A stretch of DNA of 64,000 nt from Rhizobium sophorae (lineage in GTDB: Bacteria; Pseudomonadota; Alphaproteobacteria; Rhizobiales; Rhizobiaceae): assembly GCF_013087515.1 (NCBI RefSeq), contig NZ_JABFCN010000016.1, forward strand, positions 289,591 to 353,590, read 5' to 3'. The position numbers and the translations under genes were made by a program. Each line of letters begins with the position of its first letter. Position 1 is the stretch's first letter. This document shows, one piece after another, positions 1-9,049 of the stretch. Below the pieces are notes generated by a model, which saw only the letters and a list, made by a program, of their open reading frames with translations, had not been told where the DNA came from and ran no database searches.

Positions 1-55
1 GAGTGCCGGCCTGTCACGCCGGAGGTCGCGGGTTCGAGCCCCGTCACTCGCGCCA
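1..55 (+). tRNA. tRNA-Asp (GTC), 3' part only
   Basis: The window opens inside a tRNA. The anticodon arm with GTC, the T arm (GGGTTCGAGCC) and the 3' end with encoded CCA are present, while the acceptor 5' strand and D arm lie upstream of the window. The 55 bases are identical to the matching part of the complete tRNA-Asp at 140-216, so this is a tandem duplicate. Confidence 0.93.
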
Positions 56-139
56 TTTCAAGTCTTGTAAAACGCAAATGCGATTTGTCGTTTGTCCGGT
101 TCATTTCATCCTTGCGGCCGCAAAATGGCCGATCAATGC

Positions 140-216
140 GCGGGTGTAGCTCAGTCGGTTAGAGTGCCGGCCTGTCACGCCGGAGGTCGCGGGTTCGAGC
201 CCCGTCACTCGCGCCA
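140..216 (+). tRNA. tRNA-Asp (GTC)
   Basis: Complete 77-nt tRNA. The acceptor stem GCGGGTG pairs with CACTCGC (one G-U pair), the D arm has the usual AGCTCAG start, the anticodon is GTC, the T arm is canonical and CCA is encoded. It is the second of two tandem tRNA-Asp genes about 85 bases apart. It reads GAC/GAT codons and may share a transcript with the upstream copy. Confidence 0.97.
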
Positions 217-462
217 TTTCTTCCGAAAGCCATGCAGTTTCCGATGGTCAGGCATGCAGGTTCAAACGGCTTGCACGGATTTGTCGCGACATCGTTGCAT
301 CTGCTTGATAATGTCCGCGCGACACGCGTCGAATTGCCTCTGTAAAAGTCTTGCGCCGGGGCCTCGGCTGCGCTAACCACGGCTTGTTGCAACGCACGTT
401 CGCTTGCCGGGCATTTGCCCAAATGCGCCGCCTGGCGTCACCGGCAAGCAGGGATGAACATG

Positions 463-828
463 ATGACTGAACTGCTCAGTTCTTATATTCCGATCGCTAT
501 CTTCATTGCTATTGCGCTCGTTATCGGCCTGGCGCTGCTCATTGCGCCGTTCGCCGTGGCTTTTAAAGCGCCCGATTCGGAAAAGCTCTCGGCTTACGAA
601 TGCGGCTTCAACGCTTTCGACGACGCCCGCATGAAGTTCGACATCCGTTTCTACCTCGTGTCGATCCTCTTCATCATCTTCGACCTGGAAGTCGCCTTCC
701 TCTTCCCCTGGGCCGTCTCCTTCGGTGCCATCGGCTGGTTCGGCTTCTGGTCCATGATGGTCTTCCTTCTCGTGCTGACCATCGGCTTTATCTATGAATG
801 GAAGAAGGGAGCCCTGGAATGGGAGTAG
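463..828 (+). CDS. nuoA: NADH-quinone oxidoreductase subunit A
   Basis: Small membrane subunit (121 aa) at the junction between the peripheral and membrane arms of complex I. Three hydrophobic helices are visible (about residues 7-30, 62-85 and 90-112), and the conserved stretch [12 protein letters not shown] in the loop is typical of NuoA/ND3, including the loop cysteine. The start is taken at 463 because AGGG at 450-453 lies 9 bases upstream. In-frame ATGs at 460 and 454 are alternatives, but the latter is too close to the ribosome site. It is the first gene of a 14-subunit operon. The 246 bases between the tRNA and this gene should hold the promoter, but I see no strong consensus there. 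Confidence 0.96.
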   Translation: MTELLSSYIPIAIFIAIALVIGLALLIAPFAVAFKAPDSEKLSAYECGFNAFDDARMKFDIRFYLVSILFIIFDLEVAFLFPWAVSFGAIGWFGFWSMMVFLLVLTIGFIYEWKKGALEWE

Positions 829-1403
829 CCCCTGTGAGCAATCAGCCGCTTGTCGCACAGCAGCCAAAGGGGATCATCGATCCCTCGACCGGCAAGCCGA
901 TCGGCAGCAACGACCCATTTTTCGGTGAGATCAACAACGAGCTTGCCGACAAGGGTTTTCTCGTCACCTCGACCGATGAGTTGATCAACTGGGCCCGTAC
1001 CGGCTCGCTGATGTGGATGACCTTCGGTCTTGCCTGCTGCGCCGTCGAAATGATGCAGCTGTCCATGCCGCGTTATGACGTCGAGCGCTTCGGCTTTGCG
1101 CCGCGCGCCTCGCCGCGCCAGTCCGACGTAATGATCGTCGCCGGCACGCTGACCAACAAGATGGCGCCCGCTCTGCGCAAGGTCTATGACCAGATGCCAG
1201 AGCCGCGTTATGTCATCTCGATGGGCTCCTGCGCCAATGGCGGCGGCTATTATCACTATTCCTATTCTGTCGTGCGCGGCTGCGACCGCATCGTGCCGAT
1301 CGACATCTACGTGCCGGGCTGTCCCCCCACGGCAGAGGCGCTGCTTTACGGCGTGCTTCTGCTGCAGAAGAAGATCCGGCGTACCGGCACGATCGAACGC
1401 TAA
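819..1403 (+). CDS. nuoB: NADH-quinone oxidoreductase subunit B
   Basis: Peripheral-arm subunit (194 aa) that carries the terminal 4Fe-4S cluster N2, the electron donor to quinone. The four expected cysteines are visible: adjacent C73 and C74 (ACCAVEMM), C138 (GSCANGGG) and C168 (VPGCPP). The start at 819 overlaps the end of nuoA by 10 bases and has AAGGGAG about 9 bases upstream, which implies translational coupling. The N-terminal 45 residues are less conserved and low in complexity, as usual for the family. Confidence 0.96.
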   Translation: MGVAPVSNQPLVAQQPKGIIDPSTGKPIGSNDPFFGEINNELADKGFLVTSTDELINWARTGSLMWMTFGLACCAVEMMQLSMPRYDVERFGFAPRASPRQSDVMIVAGTLTNKMAPALRKVYDQMPEPRYVISMGSCANGGGYYHYSYSVVRGCDRIVPIDIYVPGCPPTAEALLYGVLLLQKKIRRTGTIER

Positions 1404-1421
1404 GGGTTAAGGACAAGGCAT

Positions 1422-2024
1422 ATGAGTGAAGCCCTGACTGAGCTTGCGTCCTACCTTGGCGAAGCGCGCGGCAACCTGATCGCCGCATCGCAGATGAAGT
1501 ATGGCGAACTGACGTTGACGACGACGGGTGAAAACCTGGTCGCGCTGCTGACCTTCCTGCGCGACGACGCCAAATGCGGTTTCGTCAACCTGATCGATAT
1601 TTGCGGCGTCGACTGGCCGCAGCGCGAGCTGCGTTTCGACGTCGTCTACCACCTGCTGTCGCCGAAGAAGAACCTGCGCATCCGTGTCAAGGTCGCAACG
1701 GATGAAGATACGCCGGTTCCTTCGGCCTGCCCCGTCTATCCCGGCGCCGACTGGTTCGAGCGTGAGACCTGGGACATGTATGGCGTGCTCTTCACCGGCC
1801 ATCCGGACCTGCGCCGCATCCTGACCGACTACGGCTTCGAAGGCCACCCGCTGCGCAAGGACTTCCCGACAACTGGCTTTGTCGAAGTGCGCTACGACGA
1901 CGCGGCAAAGCGCGTCGTCTACGAGCCAGTGGAACTGAAACAGGAATTCCGCAATTTCGACTTCATGTCTCCCTGGGAAGGCACGGAATATGTGCTGCCG
2001 GGCGATGAGAAGGCGAAGCAGTAG
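1422..2024 (+). CDS. nuoC: NADH-quinone oxidoreductase subunit C
   Basis: The 200-aa 30-kDa-type subunit of the complex I hydrogenase-like module. It contains the family signature around residues 110-150 ([16 protein letters not shown], then [14 protein letters not shown] and HPLRKDFP), which contacts NuoD and NuoB. It is a separate gene here and is not fused to nuoD as in enterobacteria. It starts 18 bases after nuoB, with AAGG just upstream of the ATG. Confidence 0.96.
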   Translation: MSEALTELASYLGEARGNLIAASQMKYGELTLTTTGENLVALLTFLRDDAKCGFVNLIDICGVDWPQRELRFDVVYHLLSPKKNLRIRVKVATDEDTPVPSACPVYPGADWFERETWDMYGVLFTGHPDLRRILTDYGFEGHPLRKDFPTTGFVEVRYDDAAKRVVYEPVELKQEFRNFDFMSPWEGTEYVLPGDEKAKQ

Positions 2025-2090
2025 GATCTAAAAACTACATTATTGCCTATTGCCCACTGGCTAATGCCTGCAATAGCGGAGCGCTTGCAA

Positions 2091-3281
2091 ATGACCGAAC
2101 ATAACGTCCGCAACTTCAACATCAATTTCGGACCGCAGCATCCGGCGGCGCACGGCGTTCTTCGTCTTGTCCTGGAGCTTGACGGCGAAATTGTGGAGCG
2201 AGTCGATCCGCATATCGGCCTTTTGCATCGCGGCACTGAGAAGTTGATCGAGACCAAGACCTATCTTCAGGCCGTACCCTATTTCGATCGCCTCGACTAT
2301 GTCGCGCCGATGAACCAGGAACATGCCTATGCGCTAGCCGTCGAAAGGCTACTCGGTATCGAGATCCCGATCCGCGGCCAGCTGATCCGCGTGCTCTATT
2401 CGGAAATTGGCCGGATCCTTTCGCACCTCCTGAACGTCACGACGCAGGCCATGGACGTCGGCGCGCTGACGCCGCCGCTCTGGGGCTTCGAAGAGCGTGA
2501 AAAGCTGATGGTGTTCTATGAGCGCGCCAGCGGCTCGCGCATGCACGCCGCCTATTTCCGTCCGGGCGGCGTCCACCAAGATCTGCCCGAACAGCTCGTG
2601 CAGGATATCGGCGCCTGGTGCGACCCGTTCCTGAAGGCGCTCGACGACATCGACAACCTGCTGACCGGCAACCGCATCTTCAAGCAGCGCAACGTCGATA
2701 TCGGCGTCGTCTCGCTGGAGGAGTGCTGGGCCTGGGGCTTTTCCGGCGTCATGGTGCGTGGTTCGGGCGCGGCCTGGGATCTGCGTCGCGCCCAGCCCTA
2801 TGAATGTTATTCCGATCTCGAATTCGACATCCCGATCGGCAAGAATGGCGACAACTACGACCGTTATCTGATCCGTATGATCGAGATGCGCGAATCGGTC
2901 CGTATCATGAAGCAATGCGTCAACCGCCTGCTCTCGGATGCCAGGACCGGTCCTTTCTCGTCGATCGACGGCAAGGTCGTGCCGCCGAAGCGAGGCGAGA
3001 TGAAGCGCTCGATGGAAGCGCTGATCCACCACTTCAAGCTCTATACCGAAGGCTATCATGTGCCGGCCGGCGAGGTTTATGCTGCCGTCGAAGCGCCGAA
3101 AGGCGAGTTCGGCGTCTATCTCGTCTCCGACGGCACCAACAAGCCCTATCGCTGCAAGATCCGTGCGCCGGGTTACGCCCATCTGCAGGCGATGGACTTC
3201 ATGTGCCGCGGCCACCAACTTGCCGACGTCGCTGCCGTCCTCGGCTCGCTCGACATCGTCTTCGGCGAGGTGGACCGCTGA
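2091..3281 (+). CDS. nuoD: NADH-quinone oxidoreductase subunit D
   Basis: The 49-kDa-type subunit (396 aa) that forms the quinone site together with NuoB. The N-terminus has the [11 protein letters not shown] motif with the quinone-site histidine, followed by [14 protein letters not shown], and the C-terminus has DIVFGEVDR, all hallmarks of NuoD/NDUFS2. The open frame extends upstream to 2043, but ATG 2091 is preferred because GGAG lies 9 bases upstream and the protein then starts like its family. Its stop overlaps the start of the next gene (TGATG). Confidence 0.96.
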   Translation: MTEHNVRNFNINFGPQHPAAHGVLRLVLELDGEIVERVDPHIGLLHRGTEKLIETKTYLQAVPYFDRLDYVAPMNQEHAYALAVERLLGIEIPIRGQLIRVLYSEIGRILSHLLNVTTQAMDVGALTPPLWGFEEREKLMVFYERASGSRMHAAYFRPGGVHQDLPEQLVQDIGAWCDPFLKALDDIDNLLTGNRIFKQRNVDIGVVSLEECWAWGFSGVMVRGSGAAWDLRRAQPYECYSDLEFDIPIGKNGDNYDRYLIRMIEMRESVRIMKQCVNRLLSDARTGPFSSIDGKVVPPKRGEMKRSMEALIHHFKLYTEGYHVPAGEVYAAVEAPKGEFGVYLVSDGTNKPYRCKIRAPGYAHLQAMDFMCRGHQLADVAAVLGSLDIVFGEVDR

Positions 3282-3553
3282 TGCAGCTTCTGCCGCTGGC
3301 CGTTGTAATCCTTCTTTCGGCATCCGGGGTTTCGGCTCAGGAGTCCGATAGCCTTGGCACGCCGCTGGGCCATAAGGAAGAGACGCCGCCGGCGCAGCAA
3401 TCGTCCATGGGCGAGCTTCTGTCCAAGGGCTATCAGATCAAGGCTGCCATTCCGAACGGCAGCAAATTCGTAGTGTTTATGCAAAAAGACCAGTCGGCCT
3501 ATGCCTGCGAAATGCAGTCTTTGACCGCTTCGCGGTGTGGAACCCTAAACTGA
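3281..3553 (+). CDS. small exported protein in nuo operon, function unknown
   Basis: A 90-aa protein whose ATG overlaps the nuoD stop codon (TGATG), so it is almost certainly translated as part of the operon. Residues 1-19 form a clear signal peptide (hydrophobic core LLPLAVVILLSA, then GVSA before QE). The mature part is short and ends with two cysteines about 11 residues apart (YACEMQ and SRCGTLN) that could form a disulfide. It is not one of the 14 canonical complex I subunits. I do not recognise a domain. An assembly or accessory role for complex I is inferred only from position. Confidence 0.8.
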   Translation: MQLLPLAVVILLSASGVSAQESDSLGTPLGHKEETPPAQQSSMGELLSKGYQIKAAIPNGSKFVVFMQKDQSAYACEMQSLTASRCGTLN

Positions 3554-3569
3554 CAAGGCGTGAGAAAGA

Positions 3570-4736
3570 ATGTCCGTTCGTCGATTAGCCGAAGATCAAT
3601 TCCAGCCTGCCGCATTCGCATTCAGCGATGACAATGCGGTCTGGGCGGACAAGACGATCCAGAAATACCCCGCCGGCCGCCAGCAATCGGCGGTCATCCC
3701 GCTGTTGATGCGGGCGCAGGAGCAGGACGGCTGGGTCACACGCGCGGCGATCGAAAAGATCGCCGACATGCTTGATATGGCCTATATTCGCGTGCTCGAG
3801 GTTGCGACCTTCTATACGCAGTTCCAGTTGCATCCGGTCGGTACCCGCGCCCATGTGCAGGTCTGCGGCACGACGCCCTGCATGCTGCGCGGCTCGGAAG
3901 CGCTGATGTCGGTCTGCAAGAGCAAGATCCATGCCCATGCCTTCGAGCGCAATGCCGAAGGCACGCTGTCCTGGGAAGAGGTTGAATGTCTCGGGGCCTG
4001 CGTCAATGCGCCGATGGTGATGATCGGCAAGGACACTTATGAGGATCTGACGCCAGAGCGTCTCGAAGAGATTATCGACATCTTTGCCGCCGGCAATGGC
4101 GCCAGCATCAAGCCCGGCACGCAGATCGACCGGGTGTTTTCGGCGCCTGAAGGCGGCCCGACCTCGCTGACGACCGAAGAGCCGAAGGCAAGGGCGCGCG
4201 CCAAGAAGGCCGATGCCGAAACCGTCTCGGTCCCAGTCGACGGCGCTCCGGTTCCGCCCTCCGAGGCGGCCCGCCCGAAGAGCACGGATGCCGAGACCAA
4301 TCCTGCTCTGAAGACGCCTGCAACGGCGCCGAAGGCGGCTGCGAAAAACGCAAAGGCAACCGAGGAGCAGCCGGTCTCCGGCACTGTGGCTGCCGAGCCG
4401 GCGCCGGAGACTGCCGTCAAGGCCGAAGCCGCTCCGACGGTAAAGCCTGCTCTGACCGACAAGAACCGTCCGGCCGGCATCGAAAAGCCCGCTGCCCCGG
4501 ACGATCTGAAGATGATCTCGGGTGTCGGCCCGAAGATCGAGGCGACATTAAACGAAATCGGCATCTTCACCTTCTCGCAGGTCGCAGGTTGGAAGAAGGC
4601 CGAACGCGAATGGGTCGACGGCTATCTGAATTTCCGCGGCCGCATCGAGCGCGATGACTGGGTCAAGCAGGCCAAGGCGCTCGCCAAGGGCGGGGAAGCG
4701 GAATATATCAAGGTCTTCGGCAAGAAGCCGCGGTAA
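3570..4736 (+). CDS. nuoE: NADH-quinone oxidoreductase subunit E with long C-terminal extension
   Basis: The first ~170 residues are a normal NuoE (24-kDa, thioredoxin-like fold) with the four 2Fe-2S cysteines C99, C104, C140 and C144 (VCGTTPC and CLGAC). It sits in the NADH-oxidising module with NuoF. The protein is 388 aa, about twice the usual length. Residues ~180-305 are a linker rich in Ala, Pro, Lys and Glu. Residues ~312-388 are a compact domain beginning DDLKMISGVGPKIE that resembles a helix-hairpin-helix unit. The same domain closes the protein at 6054-6737. ATG 3570 follows AAGGCGTGAGAAAG and lies 16 bases after the previous gene. Confidence 0.95.
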   Translation: MSVRRLAEDQFQPAAFAFSDDNAVWADKTIQKYPAGRQQSAVIPLLMRAQEQDGWVTRAAIEKIADMLDMAYIRVLEVATFYTQFQLHPVGTRAHVQVCGTTPCMLRGSEALMSVCKSKIHAHAFERNAEGTLSWEEVECLGACVNAPMVMIGKDTYEDLTPERLEEIIDIFAAGNGASIKPGTQIDRVFSAPEGGPTSLTTEEPKARARAKKADAETVSVPVDGAPVPPSEAARPKSTDAETNPALKTPATAPKAAAKNAKATEEQPVSGTVAAEPAPETAVKAEAAPTVKPALTDKNRPAGIEKPAAPDDLKMISGVGPKIEATLNEIGIFTFSQVAGWKKAEREWVDGYLNFRGRIERDDWVKQAKALAKGGEAEYIKVFGKKPR

Positions 4737-4746
4737 GAGGTGAAGC

Positions 4747-6051
4747 ATGTTACAAGATAAAGACCGCATCTTTACCAACATCTACGGCCTCAAGGATAAG
4801 TCCCTGAAGGGCGCGATGAGCCGCGGCCACTGGGACGGCACCAAGCAAATCCTGGAAAAGGGCCGTGACTGGATCATCAACGAGATGAAGGCGTCTGGCC
4901 TTCGCGGTCGCGGCGGCGCCGGCTTCCCCACGGGCCTCAAATGGTCCTTCATGCCGAAGGAAAGCGATGGGCGGCCGCACTACCTCGTCGTCAACGCCGA
5001 CGAATCCGAGCCCGGTACCTGTAAGGACCGCGACATCATGCGCCACGATCCGCATACGCTGATCGAAGGCTGTGTCGTGGCGAGCTTCGCCATGGGCGCC
5101 AATGCGGCCTACATTTATGTGCGCGGCGAATATATCCGCGAGCGCGAGGCGCTGCAGGCGGCGATCGACGAATGCTATGATTATGGTCTACTCGGCAAGA
5201 ACAACAAGCTCGGCTGGGACATGGACATCTTCGTCCATCACGGTGCCGGCGCCTATATCTGCGGCGAAGAAACCGCACTGCTCGAAAGCCTCGAAGGCAA
5301 GAAGGGCCAGCCGCGCCTGAAGCCGCCGTTCCCGGCCAATATGGGCCTCTACGGCTGCCCGACGACGGTCAACAACGTCGAATCGATCGCCGTTGCGCCG
5401 ACGATCCTGCGCCGCGGCGCCGGCTGGTTCTCGGCCATCGGCCGTCCGAACAATGTCGGCACCAAGCTGTTCATGCTCTCCGGCCATGTCAACAAGCCGT
5501 GCACGGTTGAAGAGGAAATGGGCATCACCTTCCGCGAATTGGTCGACCGCCATGCCGGCGGCATCCGCGGCGGCTGGGACAACCTGCTTGCCGTCATTCC
5601 GGGCGGGGCATCCTGCCCGATCGTTCCGGCCAAGGACATCATTGACTGCCCGATGGATTTCGACGGCCTGCGCGGCGTCGGCTCTTCCTTCGGCACGGCC
5701 GCCGCGATCGTCATGGACAAGTCCACCGACGTCATCAAGGCGATCGCCCGTATTTCCGCATTCTTCAAGCATGAGAGCTGCGGCCAGTGCACGCCCTGCC
5801 GCGAAGGCACGGGTTGGATGTGGCGCGTGATGGAGCGCATGGCCAAGGGCAATGCCCAGAAGCGCGAAATCGACATGCTGTTCCAGGTGACGAAGCAGAT
5901 CGAAGGCCACACCATCTGCGCGCTCGGCGACGCCGCCGCATGGCCGGTGCAGGGTCTGATCCGTAACTTCCGTCCCGAGATCGAAAAGCGCATCGACCAG
6001 TATACGGCGAGCGCGCTTGATCACGGCGCGGTTCTGGAGGCGGCTGAATAA
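4747..6051 (+). CDS. nuoF: NADH-quinone oxidoreductase subunit F
   Basis: The 51-kDa-type subunit (434 aa) that binds NADH and FMN and carries cluster N3. Visible are the glycine-rich NADH loop [10 protein letters not shown] (residues ~54-63), the FMN-region [19 protein letters not shown], and the 4Fe-4S cysteines in [12 protein letters not shown] (around residues 345-351) with the fourth near 390 (TICALGD). It starts 10 bases after nuoE behind GAGGTGAAG. The length is normal. Confidence 0.97.
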   Translation: MLQDKDRIFTNIYGLKDKSLKGAMSRGHWDGTKQILEKGRDWIINEMKASGLRGRGGAGFPTGLKWSFMPKESDGRPHYLVVNADESEPGTCKDRDIMRHDPHTLIEGCVVASFAMGANAAYIYVRGEYIREREALQAAIDECYDYGLLGKNNKLGWDMDIFVHHGAGAYICGEETALLESLEGKKGQPRLKPPFPANMGLYGCPTTVNNVESIAVAPTILRRGAGWFSAIGRPNNVGTKLFMLSGHVNKPCTVEEEMGITFRELVDRHAGGIRGGWDNLLAVIPGGASCPIVPAKDIIDCPMDFDGLRGVGSSFGTAAAIVMDKSTDVIKAIARISAFFKHESCGQCTPCREGTGWMWRVMERMAKGNAQKREIDMLFQVTKQIEGHTICALGDAAAWPVQGLIRNFRPEIEKRIDQYTASALDHGAVLEAAE

Positions 6052-6053
6052 TC

Positions 6054-6737
6054 ATGGCGGACAATGCATCCAAGGGTAGGAAAAACGAAGAAGCTGCCGA
6101 TTTTGCGGCCGGTTTCGGCCGTCTTGCCGCCGAGATGCTGGAAAATGCACGGGCGATGCCGGTGCATCCGCTAATGGCGCATCCCGCTGCAGCCTTTGCC
6201 GCCGCAACGGCGATCGGCTTCGGTTTCTCGACCCAGATGGCCGGCGCCTTCTTCGGCGCCTTTCAGAGTGCCCTGGAAACGACCGGCAAGGTCGCGGCCG
6301 CCCTCGATGCCACGCCGCCGGACGAGTTGAAGCCCGATGTCGATATCCGGCCGGAGAATATTCGCCCTGATGTCAAGGCTTTCACCAAGCCGCCGGCCGA
6401 GCAGAAGGCAGGACCGAGACTGACCGTTGTCAAGCCGGTCAGCGCGCCGGTGCCGGCCAGCCAAAAGAAGCCCGTCAGCCAACCGAAGCCGGCCGTGCAG
6501 GCAAAACCGGCTGCGTGGCGAAAGGCCGACGATCTCAAGCTGATCGCCGGCATCGGCCCGAAGCTGGAGCAGGTGCTGAATTCCAAGGGCATTCGCAGCT
6601 TCGCCGAGGTTGCCGCCTGGACCGAGGAAGACATCGCCCGGCTCGACGCCGAGCTCGGCTTCAACGGCCGCATTCTGCGTGACGACTGGACCGGTCAGGC
6701 AAAAGTTCTGGCAGGGCGGGGCCGCAGAAAGAAATGA
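6054..6737 (+). CDS. membrane-linked protein with helix-hairpin-helix-like C-terminal domain
   Basis: A 227-aa protein that starts 2 bases after the nuoF stop. Residues ~25-70 include a hydrophobic stretch (AAAFAAATAIGFGFS) that may be membrane-associated. Residues ~95-155 are a Pro/Lys/Ala-rich linker. Residues ~158-220 begin DDLKLIAGIGPKLEQ and closely match the C-terminal domain of NuoE in the same operon, including the later RDDW motif. The GIGPKL/GVGPKI signature recalls helix-hairpin-helix domains. It is not a canonical complex I subunit. Its function is unknown, and its position suggests a role in assembly or anchoring of the NuoEFG module. Confidence 0.85.
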   Translation: MADNASKGRKNEEAADFAAGFGRLAAEMLENARAMPVHPLMAHPAAAFAAATAIGFGFSTQMAGAFFGAFQSALETTGKVAAALDATPPDELKPDVDIRPENIRPDVKAFTKPPAEQKAGPRLTVVKPVSAPVPASQKKPVSQPKPAVQAKPAAWRKADDLKLIAGIGPKLEQVLNSKGIRSFAEVAAWTEEDIARLDAELGFNGRILRDDWTGQAKVLAGRGRRKK

Positions 6738-6955
6738 ACTGTCCGGCCGTGTAAATCGGCCGGAAAAATGGGCAGATCGGCGGACGGGCGGGGGCCTCAG
6801 GATGCCGGTGCGGGTTCCGGACCTGGAACGCGTGACAGAGAATTTGGGCGACATCAGCTGCCGGCAGGACGGAAGGTCCGGCTTGGCAATGAGAGTGCTG
6901 CAAAAATAGGTTTGTTTGCCGTCATCAGGCAAACGGGAAACAGGACTGAGCGACG
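6738..6955. other. nuoF-accessory/nuoG gap
   Basis: This 218-base gap is the longest inside the nuo operon. It contains a possible 35-codon frame at 6801-6908 (start MPVRVPDLERV) with no clear ribosome site or recognised product, and GGCCGGAAAAATGGGC-type GC-rich sequence at its left end. I see no convincing terminator or promoter. It may simply be leader sequence for nuoG. Confidence 0.4.
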
Positions 6956-9037
6956 ATGGCAAAACTGAAGATTGACGGCAACGAGATCGAAGTTCCGGAT
7001 CATTACACGCTGTTGCAGGCGTGCGAAGATGCCGGTGCCGAGGTTCCGCGCTTCTGCTTTCATGAGCGCCTGTCGGTTGCCGGCAACTGCCGCATGTGCC
7101 TTGTCGAGGTGAAGGGCGGCCCGCCGAAGCCGCAGGCTTCCTGCGCCATGAGCGTGCGCGACATTCGCGGCGGCCCAAACGGCGAACTGCCTGAGGTCTT
7201 CACTAACACGCCGATGGTCAAGAAAGCCCGCGAAGGCGTGATGGAATTCCTGCTGATCAACCATCCGCTCGATTGCCCGATCTGCGACCAGGGCGGCGAA
7301 TGCGACCTGCAGGACCAGGCGATGGCCTTCGGCATCGACACCTCGCGCTATCAGGAAGACAAGCGCGCCGTCGAGGACAAGTATATCGGCCCGCTCGTCA
7401 AGACGGTGATGAACCGCTGCATCCACTGCACGCGCTGCGTCCGCTTCACGACCGAGGTCGCCGGCATTTCCGAACTCGGCCTGATCGGCCGCGGCGAGGA
7501 TGCCGAGATCACCACCTATCTCGAACAGGCGATGACCTCCGAGCTGCAGGGCAACGTCGTCGACCTTTGCCCGGTCGGCGCACTCACCTCGAAGCCCTTC
7601 GCGTTCACCGCGCGCCCATGGGAATTGAATAAGACCGAATCGATCGACGTCATGGATGCCGTCGGTTCGGCGATCCGCGTCGACACCCGTGGCCGTGAGG
7701 TCATGCGTATCCTGCCACGCGTCAATGAGGCGATCAACGAGGAGTGGATTTCCGATAAGAGCCGCTTCATCTGGGACGGCCTGAAGACCCAGCGCCTCGA
7801 CCGGCCCTATGTTCGCCGCGACGGCCGCCTGCAGCCCGCCACCTGGGCCGAAGCCTTTGGCGCCATCAAGGCCGCCGTCGGCGCCACCTCGGGCGACAAG
7901 ATCGGCGCAATCGCCGGCGACCTTGCTTCCGTCGAGGAAATGTTTGCGCTCTCCGAACTGGTGAAGTCGCTGGGGTCGGTCAATCTCGACTGTCGCCAGG
8001 ATGGGGCGGCACTCGATCCGTCGCTCGGCCGTGCAAGCTACCTCTTCAACCCGACCATATCGGGCATCGACCAGGCCGATGCGCTGTTGATCATCGGCGC
8101 CAATCCGCGCTTCGAGGCAGCCATCCTCAACGCCCGCATCCGCAAGCGCTGGCGCCGCGGCAAGTTCCCGATCGGCGTGATCGGCGAGCCGGGCGAACTG
8201 CGCTACAGCTATGATTACCTCGGCGGCGGTCCCGACACGCTGAAGGATCTGGTCGACGGCACCCACGCCTTCGCTGATGTGCTGAAGAACGCAGCCAAGC
8301 CGATGATCATCATCGGCCAGGGCGCGCTGTCGCGCACCGATGGCGCCGGCGTTCTCGCCAGTGCCGCCAAGCTTGCCGGTTCGGTCGGCGCTGTCGTCGA
8401 AGGCTGGAACGGCTTTGCCGTCCTCCATACCGCAGCCTCGCGCGTCGGCGGCCTCGACCTCGGCTTCGTGCCGGGCGCCAAGGGTGTCAATGCCGCCGAG
8501 ATGCTGACGGCGATGGATGTGCTCTTCCTGCTCGGTGCAGACGAACTCGACTTCACCGCCAAGAAGGCCAAGCTCACCGTCTATATCGGCTCGCATGGCG
8601 ATAACGGCGCGCACCATGCCGACGTCATCCTGCCGGCCGCAGCCTATACCGAAAAGTCCGGCACCTGGGTCAATACCGAAGGCCGAGTCCAGATGGGCAA
8701 CCGCGCAGGTTTTGCGCCGGGTGACGCCCGCGAGGACTGGGCGATCATCCGTGCCCTTTCCGACGTGCTCGGCAAGAAGCTTCCCTTCGATTCGCTCAGC
8801 GAATTGCGTGTCCGGCTCTATGCCGCTTTCCCGCATTTCGCTGCCATCGACGAAATCGCCGAAACCGATAGCGCCCAAATTGCCGCAGTTGCGAAAAAAG
8901 CCGGCAAGATGAACAAATCCGGGTTTGCGTCGCCGGTGAAAGACTTCTATTTGACGAACCCGATCGCGCGTGCCTCGGCTGTCATGGCGGAGTGCTCGGC
9001 ATTGGCCCGCAACAACTTCAAAGTCGCGGCAGAGTAA
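6956..9037 (+). CDS. nuoG: NADH-quinone oxidoreductase subunit G
   Basis: Large iron-sulfur subunit (693 aa) of the NADH module. The N-terminal ferredoxin domain carries 2Fe-2S ligands C34, C45, C48 and C63. Next come CDQGGECDLQDQ (His/Cys cluster region) and CIHCTRCVRF with a later CPVGAL (4Fe-4S). The remainder is a molybdopterin-oxidoreductase-like domain that has lost its cofactor in this family. The length matches the mitochondrial/alphaproteobacterial 75-kDa type, shorter than the ~900-aa enterobacterial form. GGACTGAG lies just upstream of the ATG. Confidence 0.97.
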   Translation: MAKLKIDGNEIEVPDHYTLLQACEDAGAEVPRFCFHERLSVAGNCRMCLVEVKGGPPKPQASCAMSVRDIRGGPNGELPEVFTNTPMVKKAREGVMEFLLINHPLDCPICDQGGECDLQDQAMAFGIDTSRYQEDKRAVEDKYIGPLVKTVMNRCIHCTRCVRFTTEVAGISELGLIGRGEDAEITTYLEQAMTSELQGNVVDLCPVGALTSKPFAFTARPWELNKTESIDVMDAVGSAIRVDTRGREVMRILPRVNEAINEEWISDKSRFIWDGLKTQRLDRPYVRRDGRLQPATWAEAFGAIKAAVGATSGDKIGAIAGDLASVEEMFALSELVKSLGSVNLDCRQDGAALDPSLGRASYLFNPTISGIDQADALLIIGANPRFEAAILNARIRKRWRRGKFPIGVIGEPGELRYSYDYLGGGPDTLKDLVDGTHAFADVLKNAAKPMIIIGQGALSRTDGAGVLASAAKLAGSVGAVVEGWNGFAVLHTAASRVGGLDLGFVPGAKGVNAAEMLTAMDVLFLLGADELDFTAKKAKLTVYIGSHGDNGAHHADVILPAAAYTEKSGTWVNTEGRVQMGNRAGFAPGDAREDWAIIRALSDVLGKKLPFDSLSELRVRLYAAFPHFAAIDEIAETDSAQIAAVAKKAGKMNKSGFASPVKDFYLTNPIARASAVMAECSALARNNFKVAAE

Positions 9038-9049
9038 GGGCAGGGGACT

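Noticed and set aside
1..216. tRNA-flanking DNA as an integration (att) site for a mobile element
   Set aside because: The duplicated tRNA-Asp copies are complete genes in tandem, and no integrase or foreign DNA lies between or after them.
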